A stretch of DNA of 64,000 bases from Phycisphaerales bacterium (GTDB taxonomy: Bacteria; Planctomycetota; Phycisphaerae; Phycisphaerales; UBA1924): contig JAJDDD010000003.1 of the NCBI GenBank assembly GCA_029260495.1, positions 1-64,000 of the forward strand. The letters are read 5' to 3'. Position 1 is the stretch's first letter; each line of letters begins with the position of its first letter. Positions 7,121 to 14,494 of the stretch are shown one piece after another. The position numbers and the translations under genes were made by a program. Under the pieces are notes generated by a model. It did no database searches, was not told where the DNA came from, and saw only the letters and a list, made by a program, of their open reading frames with translations.

Positions 7121-9661
7121 ATGAGAAGCATGAGTAGAACGCGCGCTATCGCGAAAGCTTCCCAGCGTCGCCGTCTGGCGCGGGTTTTTTTGCGCGCGGT
7201 CGGGCTTTGGCTTTGCATTACGCTGGGGGTCGCTCTGGTGGCGGCCCTTGTTGATCGTTTGATCGGGCCGGGGCTGGCGTGGTGGATGTTCGTTGGTCCA
7301 GCTGTCGTCGTGGGGGTTGCGGTTGCTGTTCTTGTTGCTTTGCGTTCGGTGCGTCCGCTTGAGCAGGTTGCGGCGGAGGTGGATCGGGCGCTGGCGCTCA
7401 AGGATTGTTTGAGTTCGGGTCTGGCGCTGGAAGAGGCTGGGCGAGCGGAGCCCTTTGCGGCGCTGGCTGTGCGCGACGCTGAGCAGACGGCTGGAAGCGT
7501 GCGATTGCGCAAGGCGATTCCAATTAAGATTGGCGTGTCGTGGGCGCTTTGGCCGGCGCTGTTTGCGGGAGTGATTGCGGTTGCGATGTTTGTACCTGCG
7601 CTGCATTTGCTTGTGGATCAGGAGGCGGCAGCTCAGCGCGTTCAGGAGGCAGCCGATCGCAAGAATGCAGTCGACGAGATTCAAGAGGCCCAGCAGGCGG
7701 CTCAGCGCGCTATTAAAGAGACAACCGTCGCGCCGGCGACGGTTGAAGAGCTTGACCAACTCGAGGCGCTGGCGGAAGAGCTGGCTGCGGGGAGCGCCGT
7801 CCCGGATGAAGCGCGTGCCCGGGCTGCGCAGGCTCTTGAGCAGGCTGCCCGCGCTCTCGATGACCAGGCTCAGCAGTCCAACCTGCAGAAGCAGGCTCGG
7901 GCTGAGCGTTTTCAGGGGCTTGACAGTTCTGATAAGAGTGATGCTGAAACATCCAAGCTGCGCCAGGCTTTGGAAGCGGGTGACCTTGAAGCTGCTCTCG
8001 AAGAGATTGAACGAATCCAGCACATGCTTGATTCACTTGAAGGTGAAGATCGGCAGCGTCTTACAGACCAACTCGACGGGCTTGCGCGCGATCTGAAGTC
8101 GCTCGCGGATGAGCCTGCTGACGCAGGCGATGCGGATCCGAGTCTTGATGAGTCGCTTGGGCGATCCTTCCCCGAAGAGCAAGCGCGCGAGCTGGCGGCG
8201 GAAACCGACGAAGACCGCATTCGCGAGAAACTCGAGGAGCGCGGTTTCGATGAGCAAACTGCTCGGGAGTTGGCTGAAGATCTCGCTCAACGCGCGAGAG
8301 AGCGCGAGGCGGAGCAGCAGGCTCGGGAGGAGGCTCGTGAGCTGGGCGAGGCTATTGAAGAAGCAGCGCGCGAGAGAGAAGAGCCGGAGCAGGTTTCGGA
8401 TGAGTCCCGGCCGGAAGATCAGACATCACAGCAGGAAAACCCGGCTGATCAACAACAGGACGATCAAGTAAACCAGGAGCCACAAGACCAAAGCGCACAG
8501 CGGGATCAGTCGCGTGAGCAGCGCAGCGACGAGCCGGGCGCGGAACGGCGCCAGAGCGAAGGCGAGCAGCAGCCCGATCCAGACAGCAAGTCCGGCCGGG
8601 AAGAATCAGCTGATCCTTCTCAACAGCAACAACAAAACGAACAGGACGCTCAGCGGGAACAGCGTGAGCCCGGCAGCGAACAGCAACAAGACCAATCCGA
8701 GCCTGGTGAGAACGCTGAACAGAGCCAGCAATCGCGCGAATCTTCAGAGCAGCAAGATGGGTCGCGCAAACAGGGCGATTCAAGTCAACAGCCAGAAAAC
8801 GCTGGCGATCAGAATCAGGAGCAGCAGGAGACTGTCCGTGAAGCTGCTGAAGGTGAAGAGGGTGAATCGCAAGAAGTGATCTCTGAAAACCCTGCTGAGA
8901 GGGAACAGGGTGAGGGTCAGGATGCCATTTCCGAAGAGGCTGAGCCTGAGGGTGAGCAAGAGGCGCCAAACTCCGCAAACCCTGATCAACAACAACAGCA
9001 ACCCGGCCAGCAACAAGATCAAACTCAGCAGCAATCTGAAGATCAACCCCAGCAAGGCCCGGGTCAGATGCCAGACGACGGTGAGGGTCTTGAGCGGATG
9101 CGCAAGCAAATCGAACGTATGCGCGAGCGCCAGCAGTCAGGTGAGCAGAGCGAACAAAGCGCTGAACAGCTCCGCGAGCAGGCTCGGGAACTGATGGAGA
9201 AGATGAGCCCGGAAGAGCGCGAGCGCGCCGAACGCTTGGCTCAGCAGATGGCTCGCGAGCAGGATGAACCCGCTGGCGGCAGCACTGCGGGCGAGCGACT
9301 CACCGATCTGTTCGGACCGGAGCAGACATCTGATCCCTTCGACACTGAGCCGGTCGATCTTCGCAACCAGGACTCCGGCGAGGGCGACGACCCCGCTGAC
9401 AACGAGCGCGTTTTGGCGGAGTTCTTCACGGATGAGGAGGGCGAGCCGGGCGAAGTTGAGCGGCAGCAGGCAGACACGCTCATCCGTGAAGCCCAGCAGG
9501 CGGCCCAGCGGGCTATTGATGAACAATCCGCCCCTGCGCGAAGGCGTGATCTCATTCGCAGGTATTTCGACCACCTTCGGGACAATGACGCTCCTCTCAG
9601 TGAAGACGCCCGGGACGCTGGCGACGCCGAAACCTCCGCCGACGGCGACGATGAGGGTTGA
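7121..9661 (+). CDS. Gln/Glu-rich coiled-coil membrane protein
   Basis: An 846-residue protein of unknown function. Three hydrophobic segments (about residues 22-45, 50-73 and 138-158) are followed by about 680 residues that are almost entirely charged or polar: helical coiled coil (about 160-430), then a low-complexity Gln/Glu/Asp/Ser tract with poly-Gln runs (about 440-660), then another helical stretch. The motif EAQQAAQRAI occurs on both sides of the low-complexity tract, early in the coiled coil and about 60 residues before the end, suggesting an internal duplication. Related Gln/Glu-rich proteins occur in planctomycetes beside vWA/MoxR gene sets, but none is here. The start is uncertain between the ATGs at 7121 and 7130. 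Confidence 0.75.
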   Translation: MRSMSRTRAIAKASQRRRLARVFLRAVGLWLCITLGVALVAALVDRLIGPGLAWWMFVGPAVVVGVAVAVLVALRSVRPLEQVAAEVDRALALKDCLSSGLALEEAGRAEPFAALAVRDAEQTAGSVRLRKAIPIKIGVSWALWPALFAGVIAVAMFVPALHLLVDQEAAAQRVQEAADRKNAVDEIQEAQQAAQRAIKETTVAPATVEELDQLEALAEELAAGSAVPDEARARAAQALEQAARALDDQAQQSNLQKQARAERFQGLDSSDKSDAETSKLRQALEAGDLEAALEEIERIQHMLDSLEGEDRQRLTDQLDGLARDLKSLADEPADAGDADPSLDESLGRSFPEEQARELAAETDEDRIREKLEERGFDEQTARELAEDLAQRAREREAEQQAREEARELGEAIEEAAREREEPEQVSDESRPEDQTSQQENPADQQQDDQVNQEPQDQSAQRDQSREQRSDEPGAERRQSEGEQQPDPDSKSGREESADPSQQQQQNEQDAQREQREPGSEQQQDQSEPGENAEQSQQSRESSEQQDGSRKQGDSSQQPENAGDQNQEQQETVREAAEGEEGESQEVISENPAEREQGEGQDAISEEAEPEGEQEAPNSANPDQQQQQPGQQQDQTQQQSEDQPQQGPGQMPDDGEGLERMRKQIERMRERQQSGEQSEQSAEQLREQARELMEKMSPEERERAERLAQQMAREQDEPAGGSTAGERLTDLFGPEQTSDPFDTEPVDLRNQDSGEGDDPADNERVLAEFFTDEEGEPGEVERQQADTLIREAQQAAQRAIDEQSAPARRRDLIRRYFDHLRDNDAPLSEDARDAGDAETSADGDDEG

Positions 9662-9691
9662 TCAAGCCTCGCCACTGTGAACCAGCCCCGC

Positions 9692-9721
9692 TTGACACAT
9701 GGCGGCGTCTCTCTCTACCAT
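9692..9721 (+). promoter_or_regulatory. Candidate promoter for small gene and heme oxygenase
   Basis: TTGACA (9692-9697) and TACCAT (9716-9721, four of six consensus matches) are separated by 18 bases. The pair lies 31 bases after the preceding gene and about 125 bases before the small membrane-protein gene at 9846. Motif match only. Confidence 0.45.
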
Positions 9722-9845
9722 TCCCATCCCTGAGACTGAGTCTCAGTTGCGATTCGCGGGTCAGGCTCTTGAGTCCTGCCGGAGTCGGGCGTCAGATTTG
9801 GGTCATCCTCGTCAAGAGACAAAGCTGGAAGGATTCGGTTTCGCC

Positions 9846-10076
9846 ATGTGGGAATGGATCGCAAAGTTCGGCGTCGCAGGATTTTTGTTCTTCTTCATTA
9901 AGGGGATGCTGTGGCTTATCATTCCCGCCACCGTCGTTATGGTGAAGACGAGAATGGGTAAGGCTCGCGCCAGTGCTCCAACAGAGCCTGGCGCTTCAAC
10001 GGGACAAGAGGAGTTGGTGAATGTCAGAATCAAGCGTGATGCGTCGTCTCAAGGAGTCCACGCAGAAGTTGCATGA
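9846..10076 (+). CDS. Small single-pass membrane protein
   Basis: A 76-residue protein starting MWEWIAKFGVAGFLFFF, with one or two closely spaced hydrophobic segments over residues 5-35, then a polar Lys/Ala/Gly tail. I choose this start because the frame extended to 9699 adds a non-hydrophobic, unlikely N-terminus; GGAAGGA lies 12 bases upstream. Its last 56 bases overlap the start of the heme oxygenase gene in another frame, so the two are probably translated from one transcript. The function is unknown; a membrane partner for heme uptake or heme oxygenase localisation is speculation from position. Confidence 0.55.
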   Translation: MWEWIAKFGVAGFLFFFIKGMLWLIIPATVVMVKTRMGKARASAPTEPGASTGQEELVNVRIKRDASSQGVHAEVA

Positions 10077-10659
10077 CGCTGCCGAGGAGCATCCCTTTCA
10101 GCGTTCGCTGTTCAAGGGAAGTTTGCCGATCGCGAGCTACGTTGAAAATCTGAAGCAAATGCTGCTTGTGCATCGCGCGCTGGAGGGCCATCTGCGCGAT
10201 TTGTGCGCAAAGGATCCGCGCGTCTCAGCGGTTGTTGAGGATTACCAGTATCAGGAGCCTTATCTTCTTGAGGATCTTGCTCATTTCGAGATTGATCCTT
10301 CGGTGATTGAGGCGACGCCCGGCACTCAGCATGTGATCGACACCATCGAAGGCGCCGCGAAGGATCGTCCGATCGCTTTGCTCGGCTTCCACTATGTGCT
10401 GGAGGGCTCCAACAATGGTGGCCGCTTCATCGCGATGGCAGTCCGGAAGGCGTACACGATCGAGCCTGGCGCTGGCGATCGGTATCTTGATCCGTATGGC
10501 GACGATCTGAAAGAACGGTGGAGCCAGTTCAAGGAGCAAATGGAAAAGGCCAACTTCACTGAGGCTGAGCAGCAGTCCCTTGTCGGCGCCGCGAGCGCTA
10601 TGTTTGAGGGAATTTCGCGTATCGGTGACGATCTGATCGCCAGCCCGGCGGTTGCATAA
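10021..10659 (+). CDS. Heme oxygenase (biliverdin-producing)
   Basis: A 212-residue all-helical protein matching heme oxygenase, which opens heme to biliverdin, CO and Fe2+ using O2 and reductant. His18 in ESTQKLHDAAEEHPF sits where the proximal heme ligand is expected. The distal helix motif is seen as LGFHYVLEGSNNGGRFIA at residues 121-138 with its flexible glycines. The start has GAGGAG seven bases upstream, inside the preceding small gene. No phycobilin, phytochrome or TonB gene is adjacent, so iron recovery from heme or heme turnover is the simplest role. A CAGGCC-TTCG-GGCCTG hairpin follows 12 bases after the stop. Confidence 0.9.
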   Translation: MSESSVMRRLKESTQKLHDAAEEHPFQRSLFKGSLPIASYVENLKQMLLVHRALEGHLRDLCAKDPRVSAVVEDYQYQEPYLLEDLAHFEIDPSVIEATPGTQHVIDTIEGAAKDRPIALLGFHYVLEGSNNGGRFIAMAVRKAYTIEPGAGDRYLDPYGDDLKERWSQFKEQMEKANFTEAEQQSLVGAASAMFEGISRIGDDLIASPAVA

Positions 10660-10671
10660 ACTCGATATTTC

Positions 10672-10757
10672 CAGGCCTTCGGGCCTGAACAGTTGGATGG
10701 AGAAAGCGGATCAGCCCGTATGGCGTCGGCTTCGTTTGGAGGAGTGACGCCGACGCC
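10672..10757 (+). repeat. Two inverted repeats after heme oxygenase gene
   Basis: CAGGCC (10672-10677), TTCG, GGCCTG (10682-10687) make a six-pair stem with a stable UUCG tetraloop but no T-run. A second inverted repeat, GGCGTCGGC (10722-10730) and GCCGACGCC (10749-10757), has nine pairs and an 18-base loop. They fill much of the 260-bp gap before ilvE and may end the heme oxygenase transcript without a U-tract, or structure the ilvE leader. Confidence 0.4.
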
Positions 10758-10919
10758 AGAAATGTGGACTGATGGGCGAGAGTTCAGCCGGACCCACAGA
10801 AACGGGCTTCGGCTTTTTTCTTGCGCCGATCAGGGCTGCCCGCGACGGTCGCGCCCAGCGGCGACTCCGTTTCAGATACCATGTTTCTCTGCGGAAACCG
10901 CACATGAGGAGTCATGTCC

Positions 10920-11852
10920 ATGACTACGGCGCCGACAGGCAAACAACAACAGAATCAATGGCTATACAACGCTGACGGCGAAGAACTCCGTGTCTGGATT
11001 GACGGCGAGATTCTCCCTGCTTCTCAAGCCCAGCTCAGCATTTTCGATCACGGCGCTCTTTATGGCGATGGCGTCTTCGAGGGCATCCGCGCCTACGGCG
11101 GGCGCATTTTCCAGTGCGCCAGCCACATCGAGCGACTCTTCCATTCCGCAGAGTGCATCCGACTTGAGATTCCGTATTCGCGCGGCGAAATCGAACAGCT
11201 CATGCGCGATACGCTCAAGGCGAACAATCTTGAGGACGCTTACATCCGTCTTGTCGTTACACGCGGGCCTGGGGGGCTTGGGCTCAACCCCTTCCTTTGC
11301 GAGCACGCCTGCACGTACTGCATCACTGGCGCTCTTCGTCTGTACCCCGATGATTTTTACCGCAAAGGCATGCCCATCATCGTCGCCAAACGACTGCGCA
11401 TTCCGATCGAGTGTCTTGATCCACGTATCAAGAGTCTTAACTACCTCAACAACATCCTTGCGAAAATCGAGGCGATCGACGCTGGAGTTCTTGAAGCGGT
11501 CATGCTGAACACGGACGGGTTCGTCGCAGAGTGCACCGGCGACAACATTTTTGTTGTGCGCGACGGCGCCATCGCGACGCCTCCGGGCGAGGCGGGAATT
11601 CTTGAAGGCGTGACCCGCGCCTTTGTGATGAGCATGTGCAAGGAACTCAACATCCCGTGTCAGGAGCGGATGCTCAAGCTCGACGATTTGCGCGGCGCTG
11701 ATGAAGTATTTCTCACCGGGACGGCTGCTGAGATTATCGCGGTCAGCCAGATTGACGGCGATCCGGTGGGGAAGGGCGAAGAAGGCCCAATCACCTGCAC
11801 GCTCCGAGAACAGTTTCACGCGATCATCAAGGCGTGCGCACCGGAGGGTTAG
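10920..11852 (+). CDS. ilvE: Branched-chain amino acid aminotransferase
   Basis: A 310-residue fold-type IV PLP aminotransferase that makes Leu, Ile and Val from their 2-oxo acids. Seen: IFDHGALYGDGVFEGIRAY, the PLP-lysine motif RIKSLNYLNNILAK (Lys171), ECTGDNIFVV, and FLTGTAAEIIAVSQIDG near the end, the IlvE arrangement. D-amino-acid transaminase and aminodeoxychorismate lyase share the fold but usually lack the GTAAEI...DG end. AGGAG (10907-10911) is eight bases from the ATG at 10920 and only two from the ATG at 10914, so I prefer 10920. No other branched-chain genes are nearby. Confidence 0.9.
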   Translation: MTTAPTGKQQQNQWLYNADGEELRVWIDGEILPASQAQLSIFDHGALYGDGVFEGIRAYGGRIFQCASHIERLFHSAECIRLEIPYSRGEIEQLMRDTLKANNLEDAYIRLVVTRGPGGLGLNPFLCEHACTYCITGALRLYPDDFYRKGMPIIVAKRLRIPIECLDPRIKSLNYLNNILAKIEAIDAGVLEAVMLNTDGFVAECTGDNIFVVRDGAIATPPGEAGILEGVTRAFVMSMCKELNIPCQERMLKLDDLRGADEVFLTGTAAEIIAVSQIDGDPVGKGEEGPITCTLREQFHAIIKACAPEG

Positions 11853-11995
11853 CCCCAGCGCAGCGTCATTCCATGCGACTAGGGATATAATGTGACCTGG
11901 CGTCCTCACCGGGCATCCTAATCAGGGCTCGCCTTTCAGACCGGCCCGATCGCGTGAGATTGTTCGCCCTTCCCGGACACAAAGGACCAACATCC

Positions 11996-12793
11996 ATGAA
12001 CACATCATCCAAGATATTCCTTTTTGGCGCTGCGTTTTTCGCAGCCTTTCTGCTCGTCTATGCGGCGCCCGCCAGCGGCCAAGCCGGCGTGTCCGCGAAT
12101 GCGAACGACGCTGGTGTGCTTTACTCCAGTTCACTTTGGAAGAAGGGCAAGGAGGACATCACTGGCCTGTACACAATTTCACAAGACGAAGCCGGCGATC
12201 GAACGCTTCGCCTTTCCGATGACTTCATGACGAAATCTGGACCGGATCTGAAAGTCGTCCTCTCCCCGCACACCATCGAAAACGTCAATGCCAAAACCGC
12301 GCTCGATGGCGCTCTCGTGCTTGGCTCTCTCGTAAGCATTAAAGGCGCCTCGGAATACGCCATCCCCAAAACCGCTGACCTTTCCAAATATCAATCCGTC
12401 CTGATTCATTGCGAGAAGTACACCAAGCTCTGGGGAGGCGCTGCGCTTGTGCAGGGGCAGGTGCTTTCACGCAATGACATCTGGACAAAGAAGAATGGCA
12501 AGACTTCGGGCCATTACGAAATCGCCCGTGATGGTGACGAAATCGTGATTCGCTTTGGGCATGATTTCAAGACCAAGAAGGCGCCTGATCTGCAGGTTGC
12601 GCTTAATCCTCTGCCAGCCGGCGCCGTGAACAACGACAATGCGCTCAACAATGCCGTTGTTTTCGGTGTTCTCAGTTCACACAAAGGCGCACAGGAATGG
12701 CGATCGAGCGCGATCAAGGATCTCGATGGGTATCAATCACTTGTGATCAACTGTGAGGAGTACACAAAGCTCTGGGCTGTCGCTGAGGTTTAG
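11996..12793 (+). CDS. Secreted protein with two DM13 domains
   Basis: A 265-residue protein with a signal peptide (hydrophobic residues about 7-25, ending PASGQA) and two tandem DM13-like domains, about residues 50-150 and 160-265. Each repeat runs LYTISQDEAGDRTLRLSDDF or HYEIARDGDEIVIRFGHDF, then KSGPDLKVVLSP or KKAPDLQVALNP, SHKGAQEW or IKGASEY, and ends with one Cys in VLIHCEKYTKLW or LVINCEEYTKLW. DM13 domains with one conserved Cys have been proposed to take part in electron transfer; that role is not proven here. AAAGGA precedes the ATG at 11996. Confidence 0.8.
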   Translation: MNTSSKIFLFGAAFFAAFLLVYAAPASGQAGVSANANDAGVLYSSSLWKKGKEDITGLYTISQDEAGDRTLRLSDDFMTKSGPDLKVVLSPHTIENVNAKTALDGALVLGSLVSIKGASEYAIPKTADLSKYQSVLIHCEKYTKLWGGAALVQGQVLSRNDIWTKKNGKTSGHYEIARDGDEIVIRFGHDFKTKKAPDLQVALNPLPAGAVNNDNALNNAVVFGVLSSHKGAQEWRSSAIKDLDGYQSLVINCEEYTKLWAVAEV

Positions 12794-12813
12794 AACTGGA
12801 AGAAGCAAACTCC

Positions 12814-12829
12814 GGCTCGACATCGAGCC
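12814..12829 (+). terminator. Hairpin after DM13 gene
   Basis: GGCTCG (12814-12819), ACAT, CGAGCC (12824-12829) form a perfect six-pair stem 20 bases after the stop codon. No T-run follows, so a Rho-independent role is uncertain. Confidence 0.3.
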
Positions 12830-12837
12830 AGCCGGGG

Positions 12838-14322
12838 ATGACTCGGTCTTCTGAGGCTACGATTGAGGACATGGGCCAGTCCTCGCATGACAATGATGAA
12901 CGCGAACCAAGCGATCTGACGATCGAAGGGGAGCCTGCGGTTCGGCGCGGCGCGGAGTCTCCGTCGTTGCTGCCGACGTGGGGCTGTGAGACCGACGAAG
13001 ATCGCCTGGCGCGACTCCTTGCCAAGGCCCACGCGCTCCCGCGCCATCCCGGCGTTTATCTGATGAAGAGCCACACCGGCGTCGTGCTGTACATCGGGAA
13101 GGCATCGCGTCTTCGCGATCGTGTCAGCTCTTACTTTCAGCCTTCGGCCAATCTTGGTCCGCGCAAAGATCTGATGCTTCAGCAGGTTCATGATTTTGAG
13201 GTCGTCGAGCTTGAAAGTGAAATGGAAGCTCTTCTTGCGGAAGCTCGGCTCATCAAGGACACGCGTCCGCGGTACAACGTCACGCTGACTGATGACAAGT
13301 CGTTTCCCTACCTTGTCATCACGCTGCGCGATGATTTTCCGGCTGTCTTTATCACGCGTCAGCCCGCGAGCCCCGAGTTCAGGGGCGCGAAGGTGCTCGG
13401 TCCGTTCATAGCCGCTGGGGCATTGCGCGAGGCGGTTCAGCTTCTTCAGCGTGTATTCAAGTTTCGCACGTGCTCGCTGGACATTCGTGATCATGACCCA
13501 GCGTTGCGATTTTTTCGCCCGTGCCTGCTGCACCCGATCGGCCAATGCACTGCGCCATGCGCCGCGAAGATCAGCAAAGAGTCCTATCGGGAGGATATTG
13601 ATCGCTTTGTGCGATTCATTACATCCAAGCGCAGCGCCATGATCCGCGAGATGACCCACGAGATGAAGCTTGCCTCGAAAGCGCAACAGTTTGAAAGGGC
13701 AGCTGTTCTGCGCGATCAAATCCACGCGATCCAGCGCCTTGAAGATCGCGCGTCGCGCCGCGATCGTTGGCAACCCGAGACCGAAAACTTCACCATAGAG
13801 CCTGCCAAAGCTCTTGCCAGCCTTCAGCGCGCCATTAACCTCGAAAACGAAATCCGTTGTGTCGAAGCGATTGACATCGCGCACCTCGCCGGGGGTGAAA
13901 CGGTCGGATCAAAGGTCTGTTTTGTCGATGGCAAACCGTTCAAGAATGAATATCGTCGCTACAAAATTCAATCTGTCGACAACGATGACTATATGGCGAT
14001 TCGTGAAGTCATTTCTCGGCGGTATCGTGAAGCGGGCGCCGGGCATGAGCTCTACCCCGATGTCATTCTCATTGACGGCGGGCTGGGCCAGCTTCACGCC
14101 GGTCTGCAGGCTTTCGATCAACTCGATGTCAAACCTCCGATGGTCATTTCGCTTGCCAAGAAAGAAGAGCTGATCTTTACGCAGGATCGCAAGGAGCCCA
14201 TCAAGCTCGGCCGCGAGAACCCGGGTCTCAAACTCTGCCAGGCGATCCGGGATGAAGCCCACCGATTCGCCCAGCACTATCACCACATCCTCCGGCGCAA
14301 GAAGACGCTTGATGAAGAGTGA
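12838..14322 (+). CDS. uvrC: UvrC excinuclease subunit, C-terminally short
   Basis: UvrC makes both incisions in nucleotide excision repair. In 494 residues I see the GIY-YIG 3' nuclease (HPGVYLMKSHTGVVLYIGKA, about 63-82), the Cys-rich PCLLHPIGQCTAPC segment, a UVR motif that binds UvrB (KAQQFERAAVLRDQIHAI), and the RNase H-like 5' nuclease (EAIDIAHLAGGETVGS, PDVILIDGGLGQLHAG, AIRDEAHRFAQHYH). The usual UvrC continues about 70-100 residues to a tandem helix-hairpin-helix; this protein stops at RRKKTLDEE, directly after the nuclease. The first 60 residues are a polar extension. The reading frame is intact, so this looks like a natural short form rather than a frameshift. uvrA and uvrB are not in the window. 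Confidence 0.9.
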   Translation: MTRSSEATIEDMGQSSHDNDEREPSDLTIEGEPAVRRGAESPSLLPTWGCETDEDRLARLLAKAHALPRHPGVYLMKSHTGVVLYIGKASRLRDRVSSYFQPSANLGPRKDLMLQQVHDFEVVELESEMEALLAEARLIKDTRPRYNVTLTDDKSFPYLVITLRDDFPAVFITRQPASPEFRGAKVLGPFIAAGALREAVQLLQRVFKFRTCSLDIRDHDPALRFFRPCLLHPIGQCTAPCAAKISKESYREDIDRFVRFITSKRSAMIREMTHEMKLASKAQQFERAAVLRDQIHAIQRLEDRASRRDRWQPETENFTIEPAKALASLQRAINLENEIRCVEAIDIAHLAGGETVGSKVCFVDGKPFKNEYRRYKIQSVDNDDYMAIREVISRRYREAGAGHELYPDVILIDGGLGQLHAGLQAFDQLDVKPPMVISLAKKEELIFTQDRKEPIKLGRENPGLKLCQAIRDEAHRFAQHYHHILRRKKTLDEE

Positions 14323-14494
14323 TCCCCCTCTAATTTGAAGGAGCGATGATTTCATGCCGCCTCCGGCCTGCTCTCGCCACCGTTTCCCGGGCTCCAAGAT
14401 CAATAGGTAAGCAAGGCGTCTGGCCATTCGGGAGATGCTGCTGCGAACAACCGATAAGGTGGCAGTCCGTTTCAACAATCACGCGAGCGCCGCC

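Noticed and set aside
7061-8023. Open frame opposite the coiled-coil gene
   Set aside because: Arises from the repetitive Gln/Glu codons on the other strand.
10962-11909. Open frame opposite ilvE (315 codons)
   Set aside because: No family features; ilvE on the plus strand has complete PLP motifs.
12790-13884. Long open frame on the minus strand opposite uvrC (364 codons)
   Set aside because: It has no domain or signal, and the plus strand carries a clear UvrC; high-GC codon use opens the opposite frame.
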